Assembly (NCBI GenBank): GCA_029959085.1
Contig: JARWIR010000173.1
Location: 2,501-66,500 of the forward strand
Direction: 5' to 3'
DNA: 64,000 bases
Source of the DNA: Nemophila menziesii
Lineage: Eukaryota; Streptophyta; Magnoliopsida; Boraginales; Hydrophyllaceae
How positions within the stretch are numbered: position 1 is the first letter of the stretch; each line of letters begins with the position of its first letter. Both the position numbers and the translations under genes were made by a program. The notes under the pieces were generated by a model that saw only the letters and a program-made list of their open reading frames with translations, was not told the DNA's origin and ran no database searches. Of the stretch, positions 1 through 10,601 are shown piece after piece.

Positions 1-344
1 CCTCGGAACCCCCTAACGACCCCCGAAAACCCTGGCACCCCCCTCAAAAACCCGTAAAAAGCACGACGAGGCCCTGAAAACCCGAAAAAAGGACGATTAA
101 AAAAGTCCGAAAAATCACCTGAAAACACAAAAGAGGCTCCCAAAAGACCCATAAAAAGCACCAAAAACCCCTAAAACCCCCAACAGAACCCCCAGAAACC
201 CCGAAATAACCCCCCAGAACCCTCGAAACGTCTAAAAACCCCCGGAAAGCCCCCAAGGGCCCTAAAAGATCCCTTGAAAAGCCCCCAATATCCCCAAAAA
301 CGCCCAAAAATACGTTTAAGGACCGTCAAAAAGCACTTTGGAGA

Positions 345-410
345 CCCTCCCAAAACCCCTCGGAACCCCCTAACGACCCCCGAAAACCCTGGCACCCCCC
401 TCAAAAACCC
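345..410 (-). other. G-quadruplex-prone cluster I (representative)
   Basis: On the plus strand, C-runs of three or more lie at 345-347, 349-351, 356-359, 366-370, 377-381, 387-389, 395-400 and 408-410. The gaps are 1, 4, 6, 6, 5, 5 and 7 bases, so the minus strand has eight consecutive G-runs with every loop at or below seven. That satisfies the standard four-run G-quadruplex pattern several times over. The cluster spans the unit junction as phased here and recurs in nearly every unit. Folding is predicted, not shown. Confidence 0.85.
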
Positions 411-440
411 GTAAAAAGCACGACGAGGCCCTGAAAACCC
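409..440. repeat. Internal module copy 1 of the unit
   Basis: This stretch begins CCGTAAAAAGCAC, continues with GACGAGG and ends CCCTGAAAACCC. It aligns with 681-716, which begins CCGTCAAAAAGCAC and ends CCCTCCCAAAACCC. The match needs one single-base gap near the start and a few bases near the end. A third AAAAAGCAC box is at 510-518. Within a unit the three boxes are spaced 97, 176 and 85 bases apart, which suggests that the unit itself contains old internal duplications. Confidence 0.55.
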
Positions 441-524
441 GAAAAAAGGACGATTAAAAAAGTCCGAAAAATCCCTTGAAAACACAAAAGAGGCTTCCAA
501 AAGACCCATAAAAAGCACCAAAAA

Positions 525-580
525 CCCCTAAAACCCCCAACAGAACCCCCAGAAACCCCGAAATAACCCCCCAGAACCCC
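525..580 (-). other. G-quadruplex-prone cluster II (representative)
   Basis: C-runs at 525-528, 534-538, 546-550, 556-559, 567-572 and 577-580 are separated by 5, 7, 5, 7 and 4 bases. The minus strand therefore has six consecutive G-runs meeting the standard pattern. The 9-bp element whose copy number varies between units lies at the left end of this cluster, so those indels add or remove one G-run. Confidence 0.85.
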
Positions 581-596
581 ACGAAACGTCTAAAAA

Positions 597-663
597 CCCC
601 TGGAAAGCCCCCAAGGGCCCTAAAAGACCCCTTGAAAAACCCCCAATATCCCCAAAAACGCCC
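597..663 (-). other. G-quadruplex-prone cluster III (representative)
   Basis: C-runs at 597-600, 608-612, 618-620 and 628-631 have gaps of 7, 5 and 7, just inside the standard pattern. A further three runs at 640-644, 650-653 and 661-663 follow after an 8-base gap. This is weaker than clusters I and II because most loops are at the limit. The GGG at 615-617 lies inside one loop and could pair with a C-run instead. Confidence 0.7.
614..621. other. AGGGCCCT palindrome (representative)
   Basis: An eight-base perfect palindrome containing GGGCCC (the ApaI recognition sequence) occurs once in most units, the clearest short self-complementary site in the unit. It is lost in a class of units reading CCAAAGCCCTAAAAG, one base shorter, near 23515, 29266, 29984, 34583, 36313, 51738, 58570, 59646 and 63226. 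Other losses are single substitutions, such as near 10650, 34290 and 38822. Confidence 0.8.
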
Positions 664-670
664 AAAAATA

Positions 671-798
671 CGTTTAGGGACCGTCAAAAAGCACTTTGGA
701 GACCCTCCCAAAACCCCTCGGAACCCCCTAACGACCCCCGAAAACCCTGGCACCCCCCTCAAAGACCCGTAAAAAGCACGACGAGGCCCTGAAAACCC
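671..798. other. Low-variation core of the unit (representative)
   Basis: By eye, the stretch from ACGTTTA through the CACTTTGGAGACC box, the CCTCGG mark and on to the GACGAGG box at about 775-780 changes less between units than the rest. The recurrent variants (GAGGCT block, CAGAAA/CAGTAA, GGACGATT, GACCCC/GATCCC, 9-bp element) mostly fall outside it. Exceptions are GTTTAAGG/GTTTAGGG, CCCTCCC/CCCTCAC and CAAAAACC/CAAAGACC. Constraint by a bound protein is one explanation and chance plus recent homogenisation is another. A per-column count was not possible here. Confidence 0.4.
681..716. repeat. Internal module copy 2 of the unit
   Basis: This is the partner of 409-440, sharing CCGT(C)AAAAAGCAC, a GGAG/GAGG stretch, CCCT and AAAACCC in the same order. 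The central bases differ (CTTTGGAGA against GACGAGG). It also contains a short interrupted dyad, TTTGG then CCAAA separated by eight bases. It ends at the start of cluster I of the next unit. Confidence 0.5.
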
Positions 799-3700
799 GA
801 AAAAAGGACGATTAAAAAATTCCAAAAAATCCCTTGAAAACACAAAAGAGGCTCCCAAAAGACCCATAGAAAGCACCAAAAACCCCTAAAACCCCCAACA
901 GAACCCCCAGAAACCCCGAAATAACCCCCCAGAACCCCTCGAAACGTCTAAAAACCCCCGGAAAGCCCCCAAGGGCCCTAAAAGATCCCTTGAAAAGCCC
1001 CCAATATCCCCAAAAACGCCCAAAAATACGTTTAGGGACCGTCAAAAAGCACTTTGGAGACCCTCCCAAAACCCCTCGGAACCCCCTAATGACCCCCGAA
1101 AACCCTGGCACCCCCCTCAAAAACCCGTAAAAAGCACGACGAGGCCCTGAAAACCCGAAAAAAGGACGATTAAAAAAGTCCGAAAAATCCCTTGAAAACA
1201 CAAAAGAGGCTCCCAAGAGACCCATAAAAAGCACCAAAAACCCCTAAAACCCCCAACAGAACCCCCAGAAACCCCGAAATAACCCCCCAGAACCCCTCGA
1301 AACGTCTAAAAACCCCTGGAAAGCCCCCAAGGGCCCTAAAAGACCCCTTGAAAAACCCCCAATATCCCCAAAAACGCCCAAAAATACGTTTAGGGACCGT
1401 CAAAAAGCACTTTGGAGACCCTCCCAAAACCCCTCGGAACCCCCTAACGACCCCCGAAAACCCTGGCACCCCCCTCAAAAACCCGTAAAAAGCACGACGA
1501 GGCCCTGAAAACCCGAAAAAAGGACGATTAAAAAAGTCCGAAAAATCCCTTGAAAACACAAAAGAGGCTCCCAAAAGACCCATAAAAAGCACCAAAAACC
1601 CCTAAAACCTCCAACAGAACCCCCAGAAACCCCGAAATAACCCCCCAGAACCCCTCGAAACGTCTAAAAACCCCCGGAAAGCCCCCAAGGGCCCTAAAAG
1701 ACCCCTTGAAAAGCCCCCAATATCCCCAAAAACGCCCAAAAATACGTTTAAGGACCGTCAAAAAGCACTTTGGAGACCCTCCCAAAACCCCTCGGAACCC
1801 CCTAACGACCCCCGAAAACCCTGGCACCCCCCTCAAAGACCCGTAAAAAGCACGACGAGGCCCTGAAAACCCGAAAAAAGGACGATTAAAAAAGTCCGAA
1901 AAATCCCTTGAAAACACAAAAGAGGCTCCCAAAAGACCCATAGAATGCACCAAAAACCCCTAAAACCCCCAACAGAAACCCCAGAAACCCCGAAATAACC
2001 CCCCAGAACCCCCCGAAACGTCTAAAAACCCCCGGAAAGCCCCCAAGGGCCCTAAAAGATCCCTTGAAAAGCCCCCAATATCCCCAAAAACGCCCAAAAA
2101 TACGTTTAAGGACCGTCAAAAAGCACTTTGGAGACCCTCCCAAAACCCCTCGGAACCCCCTAACGACCCCCGAAAACCCTGGCACCCCCCTCAAAAACCC
2201 GTAAAAAGCACGACGAGGCCCTGAAAACCCGAAAAAAGGACGATTAAAAAAGTCCGAAAAATCCCTTGAAAACTCAATGGAGGCTCCCAAAAGACCCATA
2301 AAAAGCACCAAAAACCCCTAAAACCCCCAACAGAACCCCCAGAAACCCCGAAATAACCCCCAGAACCCTCGAAACGTCTAAAAACCCCCGGAAAGCCCCC
2401 AAGGGCCCTAAAAGACCCCTTGAAATGCCCCCAATATCCCCAAAAACGCCCAAAAATACGTTTAAGGACCGTCAAAAAGCACTTTGGAGACCCTCCCAAA
2501 ACCCCTCGGAACCCCCTAACGACCCCCGAAAACCCTGGCACCCCCCTCGAAAACCCGTAAAAAGCACGACGAGGCCCTGAAAACCCGAAAAAAGGACGAT
2601 TAAAAAAGTCCGAAAAATCACTTGAAAACACAAAAGAGGCTCCCAAAAGACCCATAAAAAGCACCAAAACCCCCTAAAACCCCCAACAGAACCCCCAGAA
2701 ACCCCGAAATAACCCCCCAGAACCCTCGAAACGTCTAAAAACCCCCGGAAAGCCCCCAAGGGCCCTAAAAGACCCCTTGAAAAGCCCCCAATATCCCCAA
2801 AAACGCCCAAAAATACGTTTAAGGACCGTCAAAAAGCACTTTGGAGACCCTCCCAAAACCCCTCGGAACCCCCTAACGACCCTCGAAAACCCTGGCACCC
2901 CCCTCAAAAACCCGTAAAAAGCACGACGAGGCCCTGAAAACCCGAAAAAAGGACGATTAAAAAAGTCCGAAAAATCCCTTGAAAACACAAAAGAGGCTTC
3001 CAAAAGACCCATAAAAAGCACCAAAAACCCCTAAAACCCCCAACAGAACCCCCAGAAACCCCGAAATAACCCCCCAGAACCCCTCGAAACGTCTAAAAAC
3101 CCCTGGAAAGCCCCCAAGGGCCCTAAAAGACCCCTTGAAAAACCCCCAATATCCCCAAAAACGCCCAAAAATACGTTTAGGGACCGTCAAAAAGCACTTT
3201 GGAGACCCTCCCAAAACCCCTCGGAACCCCCTAACGACCCCCGAAAACCCTGGCACCCCCCTCAAAAACCCGTAAAAAGCACGACGAGGCCCTAAAAACC
3301 CGAAAAAAGGACGATTAAAAAAGTCCGAAAAATCCCTTGAAAACACAAAGGAGGCTCACAAAAGACCCATAGAAAGCACCAAAAACCCCTAAAACCCCCA
3401 ACAGAAACCCCAGAAACCCCGAAATAACCCCCCAGAACCCCTCGAAACGTCTAAAAACCCCCGGAAAGCCCCCAAGGGCCCTAAAAGATCCCTTGAAAAG
3501 CCCCCAATATCCCCAAAAACGCCCAAAAATACGTTTAAGGACCGTCAAAAAGCACTTTGGAGACCCTCCCAAAACCCCTCGGAACCCCCTAACGACCCCC
3601 GAAAACCCTGGCACCCCCCTCAAAAACCCGTAAAAAGCACGACGAGGCCCTGAAAACCCGAAAAAAGGACGATTAAAAAAGTCCGAAAAATCCCTTGAAA

Positions 3701-4235
3701 ACACAAAAGAGGCTCCCAGAAGACCCATAGAAAGCACCAAAAACCCCTAAAACCCCCCAACAGAACCCCCAGAAACCCCGAAATAACCCCCCAGAACCCC
3801 TCGATACGTCTAAAAACCCCCGGAAAGCCCCTAAGGGCCCTAAAAGACCCCTTGAAAAGCCCCCAATATCCCCAAAAACGCCCAAAAATACGTTTTAGGA
3901 CCGTCAAAAAGCACTTTGGAGACCCTCCCAAAACCCCTCGGAACCCCCTAACGACCCCCGAAAACCCTGGCACCCCCCTCAAAGACCCGTAAAAAGCACG
4001 ACGAGGCCCTGAAAACCCGAAAAAAGGACGATTAAAAAATTCCAAAAAATCCCTTGAAAACACAAAAGAGGCTCCCAAAAGACCCATAGAAAGCACCAAA
4101 AACCCCTAAAACCCCCAACAGAACCCCCAGAAACCCCGAAATAACCCCCCAGAACCCCTCGAAACGTCTAAAAACCCCCGGAAAGCCCCCAAGGGCCCTA
4201 AAAGATCCCTTGAAAAGCCCCCAATATCCCCAAAA

Positions 4236-6523
4236 ACTCCCAAAAATACGTTTAAGGACCGTCAAAAAGCACTTTGGAGACCCTCCCAAAACCCCTCGGA
4301 ACCCCCTAACGACCCCCGAAAACCCTGGCACCCCCCTCAAAAACCCGTAAAAAGCACGACGAGGCCCTGAAAACCTGAAAAAAGGACGATTAAAAAAGTC
4401 CGAAAAATCCCTTGAAAACACAAAGGAGGCTCACAAAAGACCCATAAAAAGCACCAAAAACCCCTAAAACCCCCAACAGAACCCCCAGAAACCCCGAAAT
4501 AACCCCCCAGAACCCCTCGAAACGTCTAAAAACCCCCGGAAAGCCCCCAAGGGCCCTAAAAGATCCCTTGAAAAGCCCCCAATATCCCCAAAAACGCCCA
4601 AAAATACGTTTAAGGACCGTCAAAAAGCACTTTGGAGACCCTCCCAAAACCCCTCGGAACCCCCTAACGACCCCCGAAAACCCTGGCACCCCCCTCAAAA
4701 ACCCGTAAAAAGCACGACGAGGCCCTGAAAACCCGAAAAAAGGACGATTAAAAAAGTCCGAAAAATCACTTGAAAACACAAAAGAGGCTCCCAAAAGACC
4801 CATAAAAAGCACCAAAAACCCCTAAAACCCCCAACAGAACCCCCAGAAACCCCGAAATAACCCCCCAGAACCCTCGAATCGTCTAAAAACCCCCGGAAAG
4901 CCCCCAAGGGCCCTAAAAGACCCCTTGAAAAGCCCCCAATATCCCCAAAAACGCCCAAAAATACGTTTAGGGACCGTCAAAAAGCACTTTGGAGACCCTC
5001 CCAAAACCCCTCGGAACCCCCTAACGACCCCCGAAAACCCTGGCACCCCCCTCAAAAACCCGTAAAAAGCACGACGAGGCCCTGAAAACCCGAAAAAAGG
5101 ACGATTAAAAAAATCCGAAAAATCCCTTGAAAACACAAAGGAGGCTCACAAAAGACCCATAAAAAGCACCAAAAACCCCTAAAACCCCCAACAGAACCCC
5201 CAGAAACCCCGAAATAACCCCCCAGAACCCCTCGAAACGTCTAAAAACCCCCGGAAAGCCCCCAAGGGCCCTAAAAGATCCCTTGAAAAGCCCCCAATAT
5301 CCCCAAAAACTCCCAAAAATACGTTTAAGGACCGTCAAAAAGCACTTTGGAGACCCTCCCAAAACCCCTCGGAACCCCCTAACGACCCCCGAAAACCCTG
5401 GCACCCCCCTCAAAAACCCGTAAAAAGCACGACGAGGCCCTGAAAACCTGAAAAAAGGACGATTAAAAAAGTCCGAAAAATCCCTTGAAAACACAAAGGA
5501 GGCTCACAAAAGACCCATAAAAAGCACCAAAAACCCCTAAAACCCCCAACAGAACCCCCAGAAACCCCGAAATAACCCCCCAGAACCCCTCGAAACGTCT
5601 AAAAACCCCCGGAAAGCCCCCAAGGGCCCTAAAAGATCCCTTGAAAAGCCCCCAATATCCCCAAAAACGCCCAAAAATACGTTTAAGGACCGTCAAAAAG
5701 CACTTTGGAGACCCTCCCAAAACCCCTCGGAACCCCCTAACGACCCCCGAAAACCCTGGCACCCCCCTCAAAAACCCGTAAAAAGCACGACGAGGCCCTG
5801 AAAACCCGAAAAAAGGACGATTAAAAAAGTCCGAAAAATCACTTGAAAACACAAAAGAGGCTCCCAAAAGACCCATAAAAAGCACCAAAAACCCCTAAAA
5901 CCCCCAACAGAACCCCCAGAAACCCCGAAATAACCCCCCAGAACCCTCGAAACGTCTAAAAACCCCCGGAAAGCCCCCAAGGGCCCTAAAAGACCCCTTG
6001 AAAAGCCCCCAATATCCCCAAAAACGCCCAAAAATACGTTTAGGGACCGTCAAAAAGCACTTTGGAGACCCTCCCAAAACCCCTCGGAACCCCCTAACGA
6101 CCCCCGAAAACCCTGGCACCCCCCTCAAAAACCCGTAAAAAGCACGACGAGGCCCTGAAAACCCGAAAAAAGGACGATTAAAAAAATCCGAAAAATCCCT
6201 TGAAAACACAAAGGAGGCTCACAAAAGACCCATAAAAAGCATCAAAAACCCCTAAAACCCCCAACAGAACCCCCAGAAACCCCGAAATAACCCCCCAGAA
6301 CCCCTCGAAACGTCTAAAAACCCCCGGAAAGCCCCCAAGGGCCCTAAAAGATCCCTTGAAAAGCCCCCAATATCCCCAAAAACGCCCAAAAATACGTTTA
6401 AGGACCGTCAAAAAGCACTTTGGAGACCCTCCCAAAACCCCTCGGAACCCCCTAACGACCCCCGAAAACCCTGGCACCCCCCTCAAAAACCCGTAAAAAG
6501 CACGACGAGGCCCTGAAAACCTG
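4236..6523. repeat. Three-unit higher-order repeat, 1,073 bp
   Basis: Rare variants recur every 1,073 bases, which is three units less one base. AAACCTGAAA is at about 4374, 5447 and 6520. AAACTCCC is at about 4237 and 5310. A seven-A run in GATTAAAAAAATCC is at about 5106 and 6179. The pattern covers a little over two copies and then breaks down. The 13.99-14.8 kb region carries a related stretch through a later block duplication. Confidence 0.8.
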
Positions 6524-9400
6524 AAAAAAGGACGATTAAAAAAGTCCGAAAAATCCCTTGAAAACACAAAAGAGGCTCCCAGAAGACCCATAAAAAGCAC
6601 CAAAAACCCCTAAAACCCCCCAACAGAACCCCCAGAAGCCCCGAAATAACCCCCCAGAACCCCTCGAAACGTCTAAAAACCCCCGGAAAGACCCCAAGGG
6701 CCCTAAAAGACCCCTTGAAAAGCCCCCAATATCCCCAAAAACGCCCAAAAATACGTTTTAGGACCGTCAAAAAGCACTTTGGAGACCCTCCCAAAACCCC
6801 TCGGAACCCCCTAACGACCCCCGAAAACCCTGGCACCCCACTCAAAGACCCGTAAAAAGCACGACGAGGCCCTGAAAACAAGAAAAAAGGACGATTAAAA
6901 AAGTCCGAAAAATCACTTGAAAACACAAAAGAGGCTCCCAAAAGACCCATAGAAAGCACCAAAAACCCCTAAAACCCCCAACAGAACCCCCAGAAACCCC
7001 GAAATAACCCCCCAGAACCCCTCGAAACGTCTAAAAACCCCCGGAAAGCCCCCAAGGGCCCTAAAAGACCCCTTGAAAAGCCCCCAATATCCCCAAAAAC
7101 GCCCAAAAATACGTTTAAGGACCGTCAAAAAGCACTTTGGAGACCCTCCCAAAACCCCTCGGAACCCCCTAACGACCCTCGAAAACCCTGGCACCCCCCT
7201 CAAAAACCCGTAAAAAGCACGACGAGGCCCTGAAAACCCGAAAAAAGGACGATTAAAAAAGTCCGAAAAATCCCTTGAAAACACAAAAGAGGCTTCCAAA
7301 AGACACATAAAAAGCACCAAAAACCCCTAAAACCCCCAACAGAACCCCCAGAAACCCCGAAATAACCCCCCAGAACCCCTCGAAACGTCTAAAAACCCCT
7401 GGAAAGCCCCCAAGGGCCCTAAAAGACCCCTTGAAAAACCCCCAATATCCCCAAAAACGCCCAAAAATACGTTTAGGGACCGTCAAAAAGCACTTTGGAG
7501 ACCCTCCCAAAACCCCTCGGAACCCCCTAACGACCCCCGAAAACCCTGGCACCCCCCTCAAAAACCCGTAAAAAGCACGACGAGGCCCTGAAAACCCGAA
7601 AAAAGGACGATTAAAAAAGTCCGAAAAATCCCTTGAAAACACAAAGGAGGCTCACAAAAGACCCATAAAAAGCACCAAAAACCCCTAAAACCCCCAACAG
7701 AACCCCCAGAAACCCTGAAATAACCCCCCAGAACCCCTCGAAACGTCTAAAAACCCCCGGAAAGCCCCCAAGGGCCCTAAAAGATCCCTTGAAAAGCCCC
7801 CAATATCCCCAAAAACGCCCAAAAATACGTTTAAGGACCGTCAAAAAGCACTTTGGAGACCCTCCCAAAACCCCTCGGAACCCCCTAACGACCCCCGAAA
7901 ACCCTGGCACCCCCCTCAAAAACCCGTAAAAAGCACGACGAGGCCCTGAAAACCCGAAAAAAGGACGATTAAAAAAGTCCGAAAAATCCCTTGAAAACAC
8001 AAAAGAGGCTCCCAGAAGACCCATAAAAAGCACCAAAAACCCCTAAAACCCCCCAACAGAACCCCCAGAAACCCCGAAATAACCCCCCAGAACCCCTCGA
8101 AACGTCTAAAAACCCCCGGAAAGCCCCCAAGGGCCCTAAAAGACCCCTTGAAAAGCCCCCAATATCCCCAAAAACGCCCAAAAATACGTTTTAGGACCGT
8201 CAAAAAGCACTTTGGAGACCCTCCCAAAACCCCTCGGAACCCCCTAACGACCCCCGAAAACCCTGGCACCCCCCTCAAAGACCCGTAAAAAGCACGACGA
8301 GGCCCTGAAAACCCGAAAAAAGGACGATTAAAAAATTCCAAAAAATCCCTTGAAAACACAAAAGAGGCTCCCAAAAGACCCATAGAAAGCACCAAAAACC
8401 CCTAAAACCCCCAACAGAACCCCCAGAAACCCCGAAATAACCCCCCAGAACCCCTCGAAACGTCTAAAAACCCCCGGAAAGCCCCCAAGGGCCCTAAAAG
8501 ATCCCTTGAAAAGCCCCCAATATCCCCAAAAACGCCCAAAAATACGTTTAAGGACCGTCAAAAAGCACTTTGGAGACCCTCCCAAAACCCCTCGGAACCC
8601 CCTAACGACCCCCGAAAACCCTGGCACCCCCCTCAAAAACCCGTAAAAAGCACGACGAGGCCCTGAAAACCCGAAAAAAGGACGATTAAAAAAGTCCGAA
8701 AAATCCCTTGAAAACACAAAAGAGGCTCCCAAGAGACCCATAAAAAGCACCAAAAACCCCTAAAACCCCCAACAGAACCCCCAGAAACCCCGAAATAACC
8801 CCCCAGAACCCCTCGAAACGTCTAAAAACCCCTGGAAAGCCCCCAAGGGCCCTAAAAGACCCCTAGAAAAACCCCCAATATCCCCAAAAACGCCCAAAAA
8901 TACGTTTAGGGACCGTCAAAAAGCACTTTGGAGACCCTCCCAAAACCCCTCGGAACCCCCTAACGACCCCCGAAAACCCTGGCACCCCCCTCAAAAACCC
9001 GTAAAAAGCACGACGAGGCCCTGAAAACCCGAAAAAAGGACGATTAAAAAAGTCCGAAAAATCCCTTGAAAACACAAAAGAGGCTCCCAAAAGACCCATA
9101 AAAAGCACCAAAAACCCCTAAAACCTCCAACAGAACCCCCAGAAACCCCGAAATAACCCCCCAGAACCCCTCGAAACGTCTAAAAACCCCCGGAAAGCCC
9201 CCAAGGGCCCTAAAAGACCCCTTGAAAAGCCCCCAATATCCCCAAAAACGCCCAAAAATACGTTTAAGGACCGTCAAAAAGCACTTTGGAGACCCTCCCA
9301 AAACCCCTCGGAACCCCCTAACGACCCCCGAAAAACCCTGGCACCCCCCTCAAAAACCCGTAAAAAGCACGACGAGGCCATGAAAACCCGAAAAAAGGAC
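5400..9400. repeat. Copied segment, copy 1 (partner at 13,990-17,990)
   Basis: Variant order matches 13,990-17,990 at a constant offset of 8,588 bases across about eleven units. Matching marks include AAACCTGAAA (5447 and 14035), the GTTTTAGGACC units (6757 and 15345; 8188 and 16777), CTCCAACAG (9123 and 17712) and GCCATG (9377 and 17965). Differences are scattered and small, such as CCCCTAGAAA at about 8860 only. The ends are accurate to about one unit. Confidence 0.75.
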
Positions 9401-10590
9401 GATTAAAAAAGTCCGAAAAATCCCTTGAAAACACAAAAGAGGCTCCCAAAAGACCCATAGAAAGCACCAAAAACCCCTAAAAACCCCAACAGAACCCCCT
9501 GAAACCCCGAAATAACCCCCCAGAACCCCTCGAAACGTCTAAAAACCCCCGGAAAGCCCCCAAGGGCCCTAAAAGATCGCTTGAAAAGCCCCCAATATCC
9601 CCAAAAACGCTCAAAAATACGTTTAAGGACCGTCAAAAAGCACTTTGGAGACCCTCCCAAAACCCCTCGGAACCCCCTAACGACCCCCGAAAACCCTGGC
9701 ACCCCCCTCAAAGACCCGTAAAAAGCACGACGAGGCCCTGAAAACCCGAAAAAAGGACGATTAAAAAAGTCCGAAAAATCCCTTGAAAACACAAAAGAGG
9801 CTCCCAAGAGACCCATAAAAAGCACCAAAAACCCCTAAAACCCCCAACAGAACCCCCAGAAACCCCGAAATAACCCCCCAGAACCCCTCGAAACGTCTAA
9901 AAACCCCTGGAAAGCCCCCAAGGGCCCTAAAAGACCCCTTGAAAAACCCCCAATATCCCCAAAAACGCCCAAAAATACGTTTAGGGACCGTCAAAAAGCA
10001 CTTTGGAGACCCTCCCAAAACCCCTCGGAACCCCCTAACGACCCCCGAAAACCCTGGCACCCCCCTCAAAAACCCGTAAAAAGCACGACGAGGCCCTGAA
10101 AACCCGAAAAAAGGACGATTAAAAAAGTCCGAAAAATCCCTTGAAAACACAAAAGAGGCTCCCAAAAGACCCATAAAAAGCACCAAAAACCCCTAAAACC
10201 TCCAACAGAACCCCCAGAAACCCCGAAATAACCCCCCAGAACCCCTCGAAACGTCTAAAAACCCCCGGAAAGCCCCCAAGGGCCCTAAAAGACCCCTTGA
10301 AAAGCCCCCAATATCCCCAAAAACGCCCAAAAATACGTTTAAGGACCGTCAAAAAGCACTTTGGAGACCCTCCCAAAACCCCTCGGAACCCCCTAACGAC
10401 CCCCGAAAACCCTGGCACCCCCCTCAAAAACCCGTAAAAAGCACGACGAGGCCATGAAAACCCGAAAAAAGGACGATTAACAAAGTCCGAAAAATCCCTT
10501 GAAAACACAAAAGAGGCTCCTAAAAGACCCATAGAAAGCACCAAAAACCCCTAAAAACCCCAACAGAACCCCCAGAAACCCCGAAATAAC

Positions 10591-10601
10591 CCCAACAGAA
10601 C
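10591..10601. other. 11-bp insertion in one unit
   Basis: After CCGAAATAAC an extra CCCAACAGAAC precedes the usual CCCCCAGAACCCC. The inserted bases resemble the nearby CCCCCAACAGAACC. It explains why otherwise matching units near 10119 and 11204 are 1,085 bases apart and not 1,074. The size is about one helical turn. Confidence 0.8.

Larger units (their letters stand above)
358..715. repeat. Reference satellite unit (358 bp)
   Basis: This complete unit is used for coordinates elsewhere. Hand count: A 146, C 129, G 49, T 34. It has about 25 runs of three or more C and almost none of T; the G-triplet at 615-617 belongs to a palindrome. In order, it holds a C-run cluster ending at 410, an A-rich segment with few C-runs at 411-524, a second C-run cluster at 525-580, a third at 597-663, and an A-rich box leading into the next unit. 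Its length is close to twice a typical nucleosome repeat (2 x 179), which is suggestive only. 358 is one more than a multiple of three, so any reading frame shifts with each unit. Confidence 0.95.

Noticed and set aside
465..490. GGAC...GTCC stem near GGACGATTAAAAAAGTCC as a regulatory hairpin
   Set aside because: Only four base pairs around a ten-base A-rich loop, and variants with ATTCC abolish it freely, so no function is supported.
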